From NCBI RefSeq assembly GCF_014203605.1, contig NZ_JACHJJ010000028.1:45304-109303 (forward strand): a stretch of 64,000 bases of DNA. Reading direction: 5' to 3'. The notes under the pieces are model-generated. The model did no database searches and was not told the origin of the DNA. It saw only the letters and a program-made list of their open reading frames with translations. Numbering within the stretch: position 1 is the stretch's first letter; each line of letters starts with the position of its first letter. Below, piece by piece: positions 19,240 through 30,410 of this stretch. Origin of the DNA: Thiemannella venezuelensis. GTDB taxonomy: Bacteria > Actinomycetota > Actinomycetes > Streptosporangiales > Streptosporangiaceae. The position numbers and the translations under genes were made by a program.

Positions 19240-19719
19240 CTACCCCGCGCGGCCGAAGTCCTCCGGCGAGATCTGGTCAAGGAACTCCCTGAACCTCTCC
19301 AGCTCCTCCTCCTGGCCCTCCTGGTCGTCCGGGATGATCACCCCGGCCTCCCGGACCACGTCCTCACTGGCGAAGATACGCGCACCGGTGCGCAGTGCCA
19401 AGGCGATGGAGTCCGAGGGCCGGGCGCTCACCTCGACCCCGTTGGAGAACACCAGGTCGGCGAAGAAGATGCCTTCACGGAGGGCGACGATGTTCACCGT
19501 GCGCAGCCCCACGCCGAGCGCGTCGAGCACGTCGCGGAACAGGTCGTGGGTGAGCGGCCGGGGCGGCGGCTCCTCCGCCTGGGCCATGGCGATCGCGGTC
19601 GCCTCGGTCATGCCGATCCAGATGGGCAGGTAGCGCTCCCCGTGCGCCTCCTTCAGCAGGACGATCGGCTGGTTTGAGGGCATTTCAACCCGAACGCCCA
19701 CGACCTCCATCTGCAACAC
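19240..19719 (-). CDS. Bifunctional nuclease family protein (DUF151)
   Basis: The 159-residue protein matches the DUF151/bifunctional nuclease family (Mycobacterium Rv1829). It starts with MLQMEVVGVRVEMPSNQPIV and contains LPIWIGMTEATAIAMAQ and VSARPSDSIALALR, with a Glu/Asp-rich C-terminus. DNase/RNase activity was reported for plant relatives, but the bacterial role is not settled. It sits between the ResR-like and FtsR genes, as in mycobacteria and streptomycetes. Confidence 0.9.
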   Translation of the reverse strand: MLQMEVVGVRVEMPSNQPIVLLKEAHGERYLPIWIGMTEATAIAMAQAEEPPPRPLTHDLFRDVLDALGVGLRTVNIVALREGIFFADLVFSNGVEVSARPSDSIALALRTGARIFASEDVVREAGVIIPDDQEGQEEELERFREFLDQISPEDFGRAG

Positions 19720-19814
19720 GGGCTGCTCCGTCTTTTCGCTGGGTTCCGACCGGTTTCTTCAACGTAACACCCGGGGGGCGGTGCAACACTCAGGGGGCGG
19801 AGAGCACAGTGGGT

Positions 19815-19856
19815 CACGGCATCCGCAGAGGACACGGCATCCGCAGGAGACACGGC
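19815..19856. repeat. 18-bp direct repeat, 2.3 copies
   Basis: CACGGCATCCGCAG recurs at 19815 and 19833, and CACGGC again at 19851, giving an 18-base period between the FtsR and DUF151 genes. It may be replication slippage in noncoding DNA. No role is seen. Confidence 0.6.
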
Positions 19857-19872
19857 GCGCCCGGCCAGGTCC

Positions 19873-20553
19873 TCACCTGCCCAGGGCGTCGCGGACACCG
19901 GACCGCAGCAGCGAGGCGTGCAGGTCCAGCAGGAGGCCGGAGATCTCCCGGGCGGTCTCGTCGGCCCGGTCGATGGCGCCGGGGGCCCGGCGGCGCAGCA
20001 GCGGGGCGACGGCCTGCTCCACGAGCCCGGCCTCGCGCTCGGCGGCGGCCCGGACCGCCCGCAGGTGGCGGGCGTGCAGGCCGAAGGCGGCCAGCGCGCC
20101 GACGCTGCGGGCCACGGCCAGCGCCTCGGCGTCGTAGTGGCGGGCGACGGCGGACAGCAGGCCGTAGTCTTCGAGCTCGGCCAGGGTCTCCTCGTCGAGC
20201 TCGGCCGCGGCGAGCAGCTCCTCCCGGCTGAGGCGGACCTCCGGGGCGGGCTCGCCGGGCAGCGCGCGCGGCCGGGCGACCGGCCGCTCCTCGCGGTCGG
20301 CCGCCTCCAGCCTGTCCTTGATCACGCGCAGCGGGAGGTAGCGGTCACGCTGCTCGCTGAGGATGTACCGCAGCCGCTCGACGTCGGCGTAGGTGAACTT
20401 GCGGTAGCCGGAGGGACTGCGCTCCGGCTCGATCAGCCCTTCGCCCTCCAGAAAACGGATCTTGGAGATGCTGACGTCGGGGAACTCGCCCTGCAGGAGG
20501 GCGAGGACCTCCCCAATGCTCATGTGGGCACGAGCAGCCTGCGAGCTCATCAT
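19873..20553 (-). CDS. ftsR: MerR-family regulator FtsR
   Basis: The 226-residue protein has an N-terminal winged MerR domain with MSIGEVLALLQGEFPDVSISKIRFLEGEG and SPSGYRKFTYADVERLRYIL (read in parts) and a longer helical C-terminal domain. This matches FtsR (Mycobacterium Rv1828, Corynebacterium cg1631), a regulator of ftsZ. It overlaps garA by four bases (ATGA), as expected for the GarA-FtsR operon. It is expressed from the promoter upstream of garA. Confidence 0.9.
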   Translation of the reverse strand: MMSSQAARAHMSIGEVLALLQGEFPDVSISKIRFLEGEGLIEPERSPSGYRKFTYADVERLRYILSEQRDRYLPLRVIKDRLEAADREERPVARPRALPGEPAPEVRLSREELLAAAELDEETLAELEDYGLLSAVARHYDAEALAVARSVGALAAFGLHARHLRAVRAAAEREAGLVEQAVAPLLRRRAPGAIDRADETAREISGLLLDLHASLLRSGVRDALGR

Positions 20554-21062
20554 CCTCCAGCGGCGCCGCGGGTGAGGAACACCAGGCGGAACTTGCCGAT
20601 CTGCACCTCGTCCCCACCGTAGAGCGGAACCTCCTCGATCCGCTCGCGATTGACGTAAGTGCCGTTGAGGCTGCCCACGTCGCGGACGGTGAACACGCCG
20701 CCGCCGCGCCGGTAGAACTCCACGTGGCGGCGGGAGACGGTGACGTCGTCGAGGAAGATGTCGCTCTCGGGATGGCGGCCCACGGTGGTGAGGTCGCTGT
20801 CCAGGAGGAAGCGGCTGCCGGCGTTGGGACCGCGCATGGCGACCAGCAGAGCGGTGCCCGGCGGCAACTGCTCGACGGCCTGCCGCTCGGCGAGAAGCGT
20901 CTCCCCTGTCTCCGCCTCGTACGCCTCGATCCCGGAGAGGGAGATCGTCGACGTACTGTCTCCGGGGATCTCAGCTCTGGTCAGCGGCGACCCGCATCGA
21001 GAACAGAAACGCGCGTCCTCGGGGTTGGCATGACCGCACTGCGTGCAGTAGACGCTCGGCAT
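20550..21062 (-). CDS. garA: FHA-domain protein GarA (OdhI-type) with zinc ribbon
   Basis: The 170-residue protein has an N-terminal double-CxxC ribbon (CTQCGHANPEDARFCSRCG), then a Thr/Ser-rich segment (GDSTSTISLSG) in the place where GarA/OdhI carries its phospho-switch ETTS-like motif. A C-terminal FHA domain follows (TTVGRHPESDIFLDD, VSRRHVEF, DVGSLNGTYVN). GarA/OdhI inhibits 2-oxoglutarate dehydrogenase until a Ser/Thr kinase phosphorylates it. The zinc ribbon is extra to the corynebacterial form. ATG 21062 follows AGGAGG. Confidence 0.88.
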   Translation of the reverse strand: MPSVYCTQCGHANPEDARFCSRCGSPLTRAEIPGDSTSTISLSGIEAYEAETGETLLAERQAVEQLPPGTALLVAMRGPNAGSRFLLDSDLTTVGRHPESDIFLDDVTVSRRHVEFYRRGGGVFTVRDVGSLNGTYVNRERIEEVPLYGGDEVQIGKFRLVFLTRGAAGG

Positions 21063-21162
21063 CGATCGGCTCGGCCTCCTACCGCGAAGACGCGGCAACG
21101 GTGCTCGGGGATGCGCGCCTCGCTTCTTCGCTTCTCAAGTGTGTTCAGACTGCGAATGCCGA

Positions 21163-21191
21163 AACTTACGCTGATGAAGCGCAAAGGTCAA
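21163..21191 (-). promoter_or_regulatory. Promoter of the garA-ftsR operon
   Basis: TTGACC (21186-21191) and TAAGTT (21163-21168) are 17 bases apart on the minus strand, about 100 bases before the garA start. Confidence 0.65.
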
Positions 21192-21278
21192 GACGAGCGG
21201 CGGACCGCGGGTTCGGTCGATGTCAAAACTACAGCCGGGCACGGTCCAAGGTCTATATCTCCCGCCACGATGGCGCGT

Positions 21279-21315
21279 CGCCGTGCTCATGCGCCGTGCT
21301 CATGCGCCGTGCTCA
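21279..21315. repeat. 13-bp tandem repeat
   Basis: CGCCGTGCTCATG is repeated at 21279 and 21292, with a third partial copy at 21305-21315, between the manC stop and the garA promoter. It is noncoding. Confidence 0.7.
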
Positions 21316-21331
21316 CAGGTCGTGAGGCGTG

Positions 21332-23833
21332 TCAGGAACCGGCGGCGTGCTCCACGACCCTGGCCCATCGTTCCAGGAGCGCCTGGGCCGAGTCCACGTC
21401 GGGCCCCTCCGCCCACAGGTGGGTGACGGCCTCGGCCGGGTCGGGCAGCACCAGCGCCCAGCCCCCGTCGTCGGCGACGACCCGCACGCCGTCGGTGGTG
21501 TCGATCCGGTAGCCCTCGGCCGCCTCTATGACCGAGCGCATCACCACCCCCTTGACCGCCCAGGGGGTGGGCACCGTACGGCGCAGCAGCCGGGCCACGG
21601 GGATCCTGGCGTCGATCTGGCTGAGCGAGAGCCGGGTCCTGGCGACCAGCCCGAGCAGCCGCAGGAAGACCGCCAGGCCGTCCACCGCGGGCCCGAACTC
21701 CGGCACGACGAACCCGCCGCGCCCGTCTCCGGCGAAGACCATGCCGTTCCCCCGGGAGGCGGAGGTGAGCGCGTCGATCGCGGTGGAGGTCCACTCGACC
21801 TGCACGCCGTGGAAGCGGCAGACCTGCTCGGCCACGCGGGTGGTGGTGACCGGCAGCGCCACCCGGCCGCCGCGCCGCTCGGCCGCGACCAGGTCCAGCA
21901 CGACGAGCAGGGCCCTCTCCTCGCTGATCAGCTGGCCTCTCTCGTCGACCAGCGAGACCCGCTCCCCCACCGGGTCGAACCGCACGCCGAAGGCGGCCCG
22001 GGAGGAGCTGACGAGTTCCGAGAGGCGCTGCAGGTCGCGGCGGCGCTCGGCGAAGGTCTCGGTCGGCGAGGCCTCGTCCAGCCGGTTGTTGACGGTCAGC
22101 ACGTCCACCCCGACCCGGCTGAGGAGGCTGGGCAGCACCAGCGAGGAGGTGCCGCCCGCGCAGTCGACCACGACCTTCATGTCGGCGTCGCGCACCCCGT
22201 TCGTATTCACGCAGCGCAGCAGTTCGTGCGTGTAGTCCTCGATCACCCTCGGCGGGAAGCCGAGTTCGGCGATCTCGCCGGGGAAGGCGCGGCGGAACTC
22301 CTGGCGGGAGAAGACCCGCTCCAGCTTGCGCTGGGCCGACTGGGACAGGTCGGCGCCGGTCTCGTCCATGAAGACGATGTCCACGCTCTGCGGGTCGCCG
22401 GGGGTGGTGCGCAGCGCGATCCCGCCGACGGCGTTCTCCTTGGCGGTGTGGAAGCGGGCGACCGGCAGCGGGGCGGCCTCCAGGTCGAGCACGTTGATGG
22501 CGCTGGCGTTCAGGGCGCTGATCACGGCCCGCTTCAGGGCCCTGGCGGCCCGGGAGGAGTCGCGCGAGGTGATGACCGAGGTGCCCTTGCGCAGGGTCGT
22601 GGCGTAGGCGCTGGCCAGCCGTACGCACAGCTCGGGGGTGATCTCCACGTTGACCAGGCCGGAGACCCCGCGCGGGCCGAACAGGTTGCGCTGGCCCCTG
22701 GACTCCCAGATGACGCTGGTGTTGACGACGGCCCCGGCCTCGACGGTCTTGAACGGGTAGATCTTGACCCCGGAGGAGACGTAGGCCTCGGCCTCGATGA
22801 TGCACTCGTCGCCGACGACGGCGTTCTCCTCGACCCGGGAGCCGGTCATCAGGTCGGTGTTCTTGCCGATGACGCAGCCGCGCAGGTGGGTGCTGGGCCC
22901 CACGTAGACGTTGTCGTGCACGACGGCGCGGTGCAGGAACGCGCCCTCCCGGACGATCGCGTTGCTGCCGAGCACGGTGTACTCGCGCAGCTCGGCCCCC
23001 GCCTCGACCTTGGCGTAGTCGCCGATGTAGAGGGGGCCCTTGAGGATCGCGTCGGGGTCCACCACGGCGCCCTCGGCCACCCAGACCCCGGGCGAGAGCT
23101 CGAAGGCCCCGATGTCCACCTTGACCCGGCCGGAGAGCACGTCGGCCTGGGCCCGCAGGTAGCTCTCGTGGGTGCCGACGTCCTCCCAGTAGCCGTCGGC
23201 CACGTAGCCGAAGAGGGCGGCGCCGCGCTCCAGCAGCCTCGGGAACACGTCCGCCGACCAGTCGACCGGCCCGTCGGCGCCGACCTCGTCGAGGACCTCG
23301 GGCTCCATCACGTAGACGCCGGTGTTGACGGTGTCGGAGAAGACCTGGCCCCAGGTGGGCTTCTCCAGGAAGCGCTCCACCCGGCCGTGGTCGTCCACGA
23401 TGACGATGCCGAACTCCAGCGGGTTGGGCACGCGCTTGAGCCCGATGGTGACCAGGGCGTCGTTCTCCCGGTGGAACCGGATCATGTCCGTCAGGTCGAT
23501 GTCGGTGAGGGCGTCGCCGGAGATGACCAGGAAGGGCTCGTCGCGGAGCTCGTCGGCGGCGTTCTTGACGCTCCCCGCGGTGCCGAGCGGTCTCTCCTCG
23601 GTGGCGTAGTACAGGCTCATGCCGAGCTCGTCGCCGTCGCCGAAGTAGTTGCGGACCAGCGCGGCCAGGAACTGCACGGTCACCACGGTCTCGGTGAGCC
23701 CGTGCCGCTTCAGCAGGCGCAGCACATGCTCCATGATCGGCCTGTTGACCACGGGGAGCAGGGGCTTGGGCTGGTTCGCGGTCATCGGCCGGAGCCGCGT
23801 CCCCTCACCGCCCGCCATGACGACGGCCTTCAC
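21332..23833 (-). CDS. manC: Mannose-1-phosphate guanylyltransferase ManC with degenerate phosphomannomutase domain
   Basis: The 833-residue protein has an N-terminal nucleotidyltransferase domain ([11 protein letters not shown] near residue 10, used to make GDP-mannose), a left-handed beta-helix (about 250-370), and a C-terminal phosphomannomutase-like region (about 390-830). In that last region the catalytic phosphoserine loop (TASHNP in active enzymes) reads ALRTTPGDP, and the metal loop (DGDxDR) is FAGDGRGG. The module is therefore probably inactive and may be regulatory. The same architecture and location occur in Streptomyces (SCO1388). GDP-mannose supplies glycans and protein mannosylation. 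Confidence 0.88.
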   Translation of the reverse strand: MKAVVMAGGEGTRLRPMTANQPKPLLPVVNRPIMEHVLRLLKRHGLTETVVTVQFLAALVRNYFGDGDELGMSLYYATEERPLGTAGSVKNAADELRDEPFLVISGDALTDIDLTDMIRFHRENDALVTIGLKRVPNPLEFGIVIVDDHGRVERFLEKPTWGQVFSDTVNTGVYVMEPEVLDEVGADGPVDWSADVFPRLLERGAALFGYVADGYWEDVGTHESYLRAQADVLSGRVKVDIGAFELSPGVWVAEGAVVDPDAILKGPLYIGDYAKVEAGAELREYTVLGSNAIVREGAFLHRAVVHDNVYVGPSTHLRGCVIGKNTDLMTGSRVEENAVVGDECIIEAEAYVSSGVKIYPFKTVEAGAVVNTSVIWESRGQRNLFGPRGVSGLVNVEITPELCVRLASAYATTLRKGTSVITSRDSSRAARALKRAVISALNASAINVLDLEAAPLPVARFHTAKENAVGGIALRTTPGDPQSVDIVFMDETGADLSQSAQRKLERVFSRQEFRRAFPGEIAELGFPPRVIEDYTHELLRCVNTNGVRDADMKVVVDCAGGTSSLVLPSLLSRVGVDVLTVNNRLDEASPTETFAERRRDLQRLSELVSSSRAAFGVRFDPVGERVSLVDERGQLISEERALLVVLDLVAAERRGGRVALPVTTTRVAEQVCRFHGVQVEWTSTAIDALTSASRGNGMVFAGDGRGGFVVPEFGPAVDGLAVFLRLLGLVARTRLSLSQIDARIPVARLLRRTVPTPWAVKGVVMRSVIEAAEGYRIDTTDGVRVVADDGGWALVLPDPAEAVTHLWAEGPDVDSAQALLERWARVVEHAAGS

Positions 23834-23843
23834 ACATCACCCC

Positions 23844-26474
<2,631 letters not shown>

Positions 26475-26494
26475 TCGGCGCCCTGACGACGCCG

Positions 26495-26523
26495 CCGCGG
26501 GCGCCGGGAACGGCGCCCGGCGG
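26495..26523 (+). terminator. thiC terminator, first hairpin
   Basis: CGGGCGCC (26498-26505) and GGCGCCCG (26512-26519), extended by flanking CCG/CGG, form a stem 20 bases after the thiC stop. Confidence 0.7.
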
Positions 26524-26526
26524 TGT

Positions 26527-26572
26527 CCGGCGGTGTCCGGGGAGCTTCGCGGGGGCGTCCGGACACCGCCGG
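26527..26572. terminator. Perfect 14-bp hairpin between convergent genes
   Basis: CCGGCGGTGTCCGG at 26527-26540 and its exact complement at 26559-26572 flank an 18-base loop. It lies between thiC and the convergent membrane-protein gene and could terminate both. Confidence 0.7.
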
Positions 26573-26627
26573 AGCGGGCTGCCGGAGGGCGCGGGCGGGC
26601 TGCGTTCCGTCCGCGCCCCCGGCGGGC

Positions 26628-27047
26628 TCAGGAGCGCCGTACGGCGGCGCGGGGCGACCAGGCCCAGATGAGCACGGCCACGGTCAGCCCGAACAGGGTC
26701 AGGCCGCTGGGCACGTGGGTGCCGAGCATCTCCCAGGAGAAGTGCTGCCCCATGCCGATGAGGAACAGGCCGAGGCTGGCCAGCGCGGGCCAGCCCGCGC
26801 CGCGCCCTGGGCGCCAGACGAGCACGGCCGCGACGATCTGCAGCAGGGCGATCAGGTGCACCACCATTCCGACCATCACATGGGTGTCGGACAGGGACTG
26901 GTCCCCGTTGACGGCCTGGCCGGCGAACGAGGCGGCGACGATCAGCCCGGCCGCCTGGGCGACGACCAGGACGCGCAGGCCGTACAGCAGGCCGGCGGAG
27001 ACCGGCCGTCCTTGGGCGGCCGCTCCCTGGGTGATGACCTCCTGCAT
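26628..27047 (-). CDS. Four-helix membrane protein (DUF6220-like)
   Basis: The 139-residue protein has four predicted membrane helices, with His residues in DTHVMVGMVVHLIALL and a Gly/His-rich loop GMGQHFSWEMLG. The layout resembles DUF6220 proteins. No activity is known. It lies 68 bases downstream of the response regulator on the same strand, so it may be part of, or a target of, the two-component operon. ATG 27047 follows GAGGAAGGA. Confidence 0.65.
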   Translation of the reverse strand: MQEVITQGAAAQGRPVSAGLLYGLRVLVVAQAAGLIVAASFAGQAVNGDQSLSDTHVMVGMVVHLIALLQIVAAVLVWRPGRGAGWPALASLGLFLIGMGQHFSWEMLGTHVPSGLTLFGLTVAVLIWAWSPRAAVRRS

Positions 27048-27115
27048 GAGACGTGTCCTTCCTCGGGGGTGAGTGTTGCGGGACACATCGTGCTCGCCGG
27101 GGCCCGGCGGCGTCG

Positions 27116-27817
27116 TCAGCCTGCGGGCTGACCCCCGGGTCCGCCTCGGGGCGGATTGCGCACCGGCCGGAAGCCCGCGTCGACCAGCCCGATCCGGTGG
27201 GCGACCACCGCCGCCTGGATGCGGTTGCGCAGGCCGAGCTTGTCCATGGCGGTGGAGACGTGGGTCTTGACCGTGGTGACGCCCACGTGCAGGGTGTCGG
27301 CGATCTCCGCGTTGGACAGTCCCGTGCCGACCAGGGCCAGCACGTCCAGCTCCCGGTCGGTGAGGCCCGCCGGGACACGCGGGGCGACCTGCTGCTCGGC
27401 CGCCAGCGCCCGCTCCACCACGCGGCGCAGCACCGAGGGGGCGAGCAGCGGCTCCCCTGCGGCGGCCCGGCGCACGGCGTCGACCATCCGCTCCGGCTCG
27501 TCGTCCTTGACCAGGAAGCCGATCGCCCCGGCGCGCAGCGCGGCGTAGACGTTCTCGTCCTCGGCGAAGGTCGTGAGGATCACGATCCTGGCGGTGGGCC
27601 AGGCGGACAGGATCCGCCGGGTGGCCTCCAGCCCGTCCATCCTGGGCATGCGCAGGTCCATCAGGAGCACGTCGGGGCGGAGCCGCTCGGCGTGCTGCAC
27701 GGCCTGCGCCCCGTCGACGGCCTCGCCGCAGACCTCCATCTCCCCCGCGGCCTCCAGCAGCATCCGCACGCCCGCGCGCACGAGCGCCTGGTCGTCGGCG
27801 ATGACGACCCGGATCAC
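27116..27817 (-). CDS. NarL/LuxR-type response regulator
   Basis: The 233-residue protein has an N-terminal receiver (IRVVIADDQALVRAG, phosphoacceptor Asp in DVLLMDLRMP, Lys in FLVKDDEP) and a C-terminal LuxR HTH (LTDRELDVLALVGTGLSN, HVGVTTVKTHVS). The GTG start at 27817 overlaps the histidine kinase stop (GTGA), so the pair is coupled. The signal is unknown. Confidence 0.92.
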   Translation of the reverse strand: MIRVVIADDQALVRAGVRMLLEAAGEMEVCGEAVDGAQAVQHAERLRPDVLLMDLRMPRMDGLEATRRILSAWPTARIVILTTFAEDENVYAALRAGAIGFLVKDDEPERMVDAVRRAAAGEPLLAPSVLRRVVERALAAEQQVAPRVPAGLTDRELDVLALVGTGLSNAEIADTLHVGVTTVKTHVSTAMDKLGLRNRIQAAVVAHRIGLVDAGFRPVRNPPRGGPGGQPAG

Positions 27818-29628
27818 CGGAGCCGCTCCGCCTGGCGCGGGCCCGCCGCGCCGTCGTGGTCGCCCATGCCGTCCACCCTTCCTTCCTCCCGTCCTTCCTC
27901 CCGCCGCCAGGGCAGGATCCTGCGCTGCGGCGTCATCCCGCACGAGCCCCCGTCCCGCTCCAGCGGGAGCGTCGCCGCCAGCCGCCAGCCGCCGGCCCCG
28001 TCAGGGGCGGCGGACAGGTCCCCGCCCAGGGCGCGGGCCCGTTCACGCATGCCCGCGATGCCCTGGCCCGAGGAGGGCAGCGCGTCGCGGGGGCCGGGCG
28101 GGAGGAGGCCCGGCCCCGGCGCCTCCTCGGGCGCGGGACCGCTGGTCACGATCACCTCGAGGGCCTCCCCGGTCACCTTCAGCTCCACGACCGCGGCGGT
28201 GCCCGGCCCGGCGTGCTTGAGCACGTTCGTCAGGCCCTCCTGGACGATCCTGGCGGCCGAGGCCCGGGTGACCAGGGGGACGAGCCCGGCCTCGGGGCCG
28301 GAGCGGAGCTCGACCCTCAGCCCCGCGGCGTTCATCCGTTCCACCGCGTCGCGCACCACCTCCTCCGGGGCGGCGACGGGCAGGTGGGCCAGTTCGGGGT
28401 CGCGCAGCACGTTGAGCAGGCCGCGCAGGTCCTCCAGCACCTGGTGGCCGGTGGTGCGGATGTCGGAGAGCGCCTCGGCGACCGGCCCCGACGGCGCGGC
28501 GTACTGGGCGGCGCCCGCCCGCAGCACCATGGCTCCGACGTGGTGGGCCACGATGTCGTGCACGTCGCGGGCGATGCGCTCGCGCTCGGCCAGCAGGTCG
28601 GCCCGGGCGCGCTCGGCGGCCAGTTGCCTGGCCTCCTCGGCCATGGCGAGCTGCAGGTCGGCGGCGTCGCGGCGGACGCCGAAGTAGCGGCCGATGATGA
28701 TCGGCGCGGCCACCATGGCCAGCAGCGCGGCGACCCGGGCCGGAGTCACCTCCGCCCACTCCTCCTCCACGACGTTCAGCGCGGTCACCCCGGCGGCCAG
28801 GAGGTAGGCGACGGCGGTCCAGGACCACGAGGCGCGCATCGCGAACGCGCCGAGCGTGACCAGGAAGAGGCCCTGCAGCGAGTTGGCGGCGAACCCGGCG
28901 TACTGGTCGGCGACCAGGACCAGGACGGCCTGCAGCGCGAACGCCGTACCGGGGAGCATCCGGGCCAGGCCGGCGGTGAGCCCGCAGCCGATCACGAACC
29001 AGCCCACCCCCCAGACCGGCCAGGGCCCGTCGTGCCAGTCGGCCCAGGTGTCCAGGACCATGAAGGCCACACCGCCGCCGGACAGCAGCAGGTCGAGGCC
29101 GGGGCGGCGCTCGACCTTGGCCACGGCCTCGATGGGGCTGCGCAGGTAGCGGCCGACGACCACCGGGACGGCGCTCATCCCCAGCGGGAAATACCAGGTG
29201 GAGGCGGTGAGCGCGAGCCCGGGGTCGGCGAGGTTGACCGCGGTGGCGCCCGCGGCCAGCGCGGCGCCGGGCACGACCTGCCGCCAGTCGCAGCGGTAGG
29301 CGAGGACTCCCACGGCGATCGGGGTGAGCGTCTGGACCGTGTCGGTGGTGGAGTTGGAGAAGTGGTCGCAGACGACCAGGAACGCCGACTGGTAGACGCA
29401 GACCGCCAGCGGCCACCTCCAGACCAGGCCCATCGGGATCCCGGCCGCCGCGGCGAGCGCCAGGGTCGCCGGCCAGGACACGGGATGGCCGGTCTTGCCG
29501 GAGACGAACAGCCCGAAGGCGACTCCGGCCAGCGCCAGGAAGACGTCCAGCGCGGGACCGCGGGTTCTGCCTTCCGGGGCCGGATCGCGGAGTCTCATGG
29601 ACTGAAGGTATCCGGCTCCGCCCCGCAC
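27814..29628 (-). CDS. Multi-pass sensor histidine kinase (HisKA_3)
   Basis: The protein (604 residues from GTG at 29628) has about ten predicted membrane helices (residues 25-330), then a HisKA_3 dimerisation helix with the phospho-His in ERIARDVHDIVAHHVGAMV and an ATPase domain with N-box VQEGLTNVLKHAG and G-box GQGIAGMRER. A basic 45-residue tail follows the ATPase core. GTG 29628 is chosen because GGAGGA precedes it; ATG at 29598 is an alternative. It phosphorylates the adjacent NarL regulator. Confidence 0.9.
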   Translation of the reverse strand: MRGGAGYLQSMRLRDPAPEGRTRGPALDVFLALAGVAFGLFVSGKTGHPVSWPATLALAAAAGIPMGLVWRWPLAVCVYQSAFLVVCDHFSNSTTDTVQTLTPIAVGVLAYRCDWRQVVPGAALAAGATAVNLADPGLALTASTWYFPLGMSAVPVVVGRYLRSPIEAVAKVERRPGLDLLLSGGGVAFMVLDTWADWHDGPWPVWGVGWFVIGCGLTAGLARMLPGTAFALQAVLVLVADQYAGFAANSLQGLFLVTLGAFAMRASWSWTAVAYLLAAGVTALNVVEEEWAEVTPARVAALLAMVAAPIIIGRYFGVRRDAADLQLAMAEEARQLAAERARADLLAERERIARDVHDIVAHHVGAMVLRAGAAQYAAPSGPVAEALSDIRTTGHQVLEDLRGLLNVLRDPELAHLPVAAPEEVVRDAVERMNAAGLRVELRSGPEAGLVPLVTRASAARIVQEGLTNVLKHAGPGTAAVVELKVTGEALEVIVTSGPAPEEAPGPGLLPPGPRDALPSSGQGIAGMRERARALGGDLSAAPDGAGGWRLAATLPLERDGGSCGMTPQRRILPWRREEGREEGRVDGMGDHDGAAGPRQAERLR

Positions 29629-29726
29629 CCTCTCATCCTCCGGTACGGCCCCGCCTCCTCCTAGTGGCCGGAAGATCGGCCGGATGGCTGGTCATGTACG
29701 GCAAAAGAACCCTTAATCTTCACACC

Positions 29727-30317
29727 ATGACCAATGACACCGCGCTCTTCCTGGGTCAGTGGATTCGCTCCCCGGGAACCACCGGGGCCGTGGCGCCGAG
29801 CTCGCGCAGGCTCGCCGAGACCGTGGCCACACCGGTCCCTCAGCGCGGAGAGCCCGTCGTCGTCGAGCTCGGCCCCGGCACGGGCGCGTTCACCGCCGAG
29901 ATCCAGCGGCGCCTGGGAGGGCGGGGGCACCACCTGGCGGTGGAGATCAACCCGAAGCTGGCCGAGCACCTCGCCGCCCGGCACCCCGCGGTGGACGTCT
30001 TGGTCGCCGACGCGGCGAAGCTGCCGCAGCTGCTGGCGGAGCGCGGCCTGACCCACGCCGACGCCGTGGTGAGCGGGCTCCCCTGGGCCGCGTTCTCCGC
30101 CGAGACGCAGACCAGCCTGCTCGAGGCCGTCGCCGCGATCATGGGGCCGAACACGGCCTTCACCACCTTCGCCTACAGCTTCGCCAAGCCGCTGCCGCCC
30201 GCGCGGCGCTTCCGGCGGCGCCTGCACGACACCTTCGAGGAGGTCGTGACGGGCCGGACGGTGTGGGGCAACCTCCCGCCGGCCTTCGTCTACCACGCGC
30301 GCCGCCCCCGCCCGTAG
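29727..30317 (+). CDS. PmtA-like SAM methyltransferase
   Basis: The 196-residue protein resembles phospholipid N-methyltransferases of the PmtA/rRNA-dimethylase-like fold. Residues 1-15 hold FLGQWIRSPGTTGAVAPSSR, the SAM loop is VVELGPGTGAFT, and the SGLPWAAFS motif comes at about residue 120. It may methylate phosphatidylethanolamine, but the substrate is uncertain. The ATG has no ribosome-binding site; TAATCT lies 7 bases upstream, so the message is probably leaderless. Confidence 0.75.
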   Translation: MTNDTALFLGQWIRSPGTTGAVAPSSRRLAETVATPVPQRGEPVVVELGPGTGAFTAEIQRRLGGRGHHLAVEINPKLAEHLAARHPAVDVLVADAAKLPQLLAERGLTHADAVVSGLPWAAFSAETQTSLLEAVAAIMGPNTAFTTFAYSFAKPLPPARRFRRRLHDTFEEVVTGRTVWGNLPPAFVYHARRPRP

Positions 30318-30363
30318 CGGCGCCCGCCCGCAGGAGTCGCGGGAAACCCTCGCTCCAGAACCG

Positions 30364-30403
30364 AACTTCGTTCTACTATTGCGCACGCAACCAGAACGGA
30401 GTT
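30364..30403. promoter_or_regulatory. Two AACnnnGTT sites flanking a -10 element
   Basis: AACTTCGTT (30364-30372) and AACGGAGTT (30395-30403) are 31 bases apart, about three helical turns. TACTAT (30374-30379) lies between them as a -10. The second overlaps the ribosome-binding site of the acyl-CoA dehydrogenase gene. TetR-type control is likely. Confidence 0.55.
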
Positions 30404-30410
30404 GATCACG

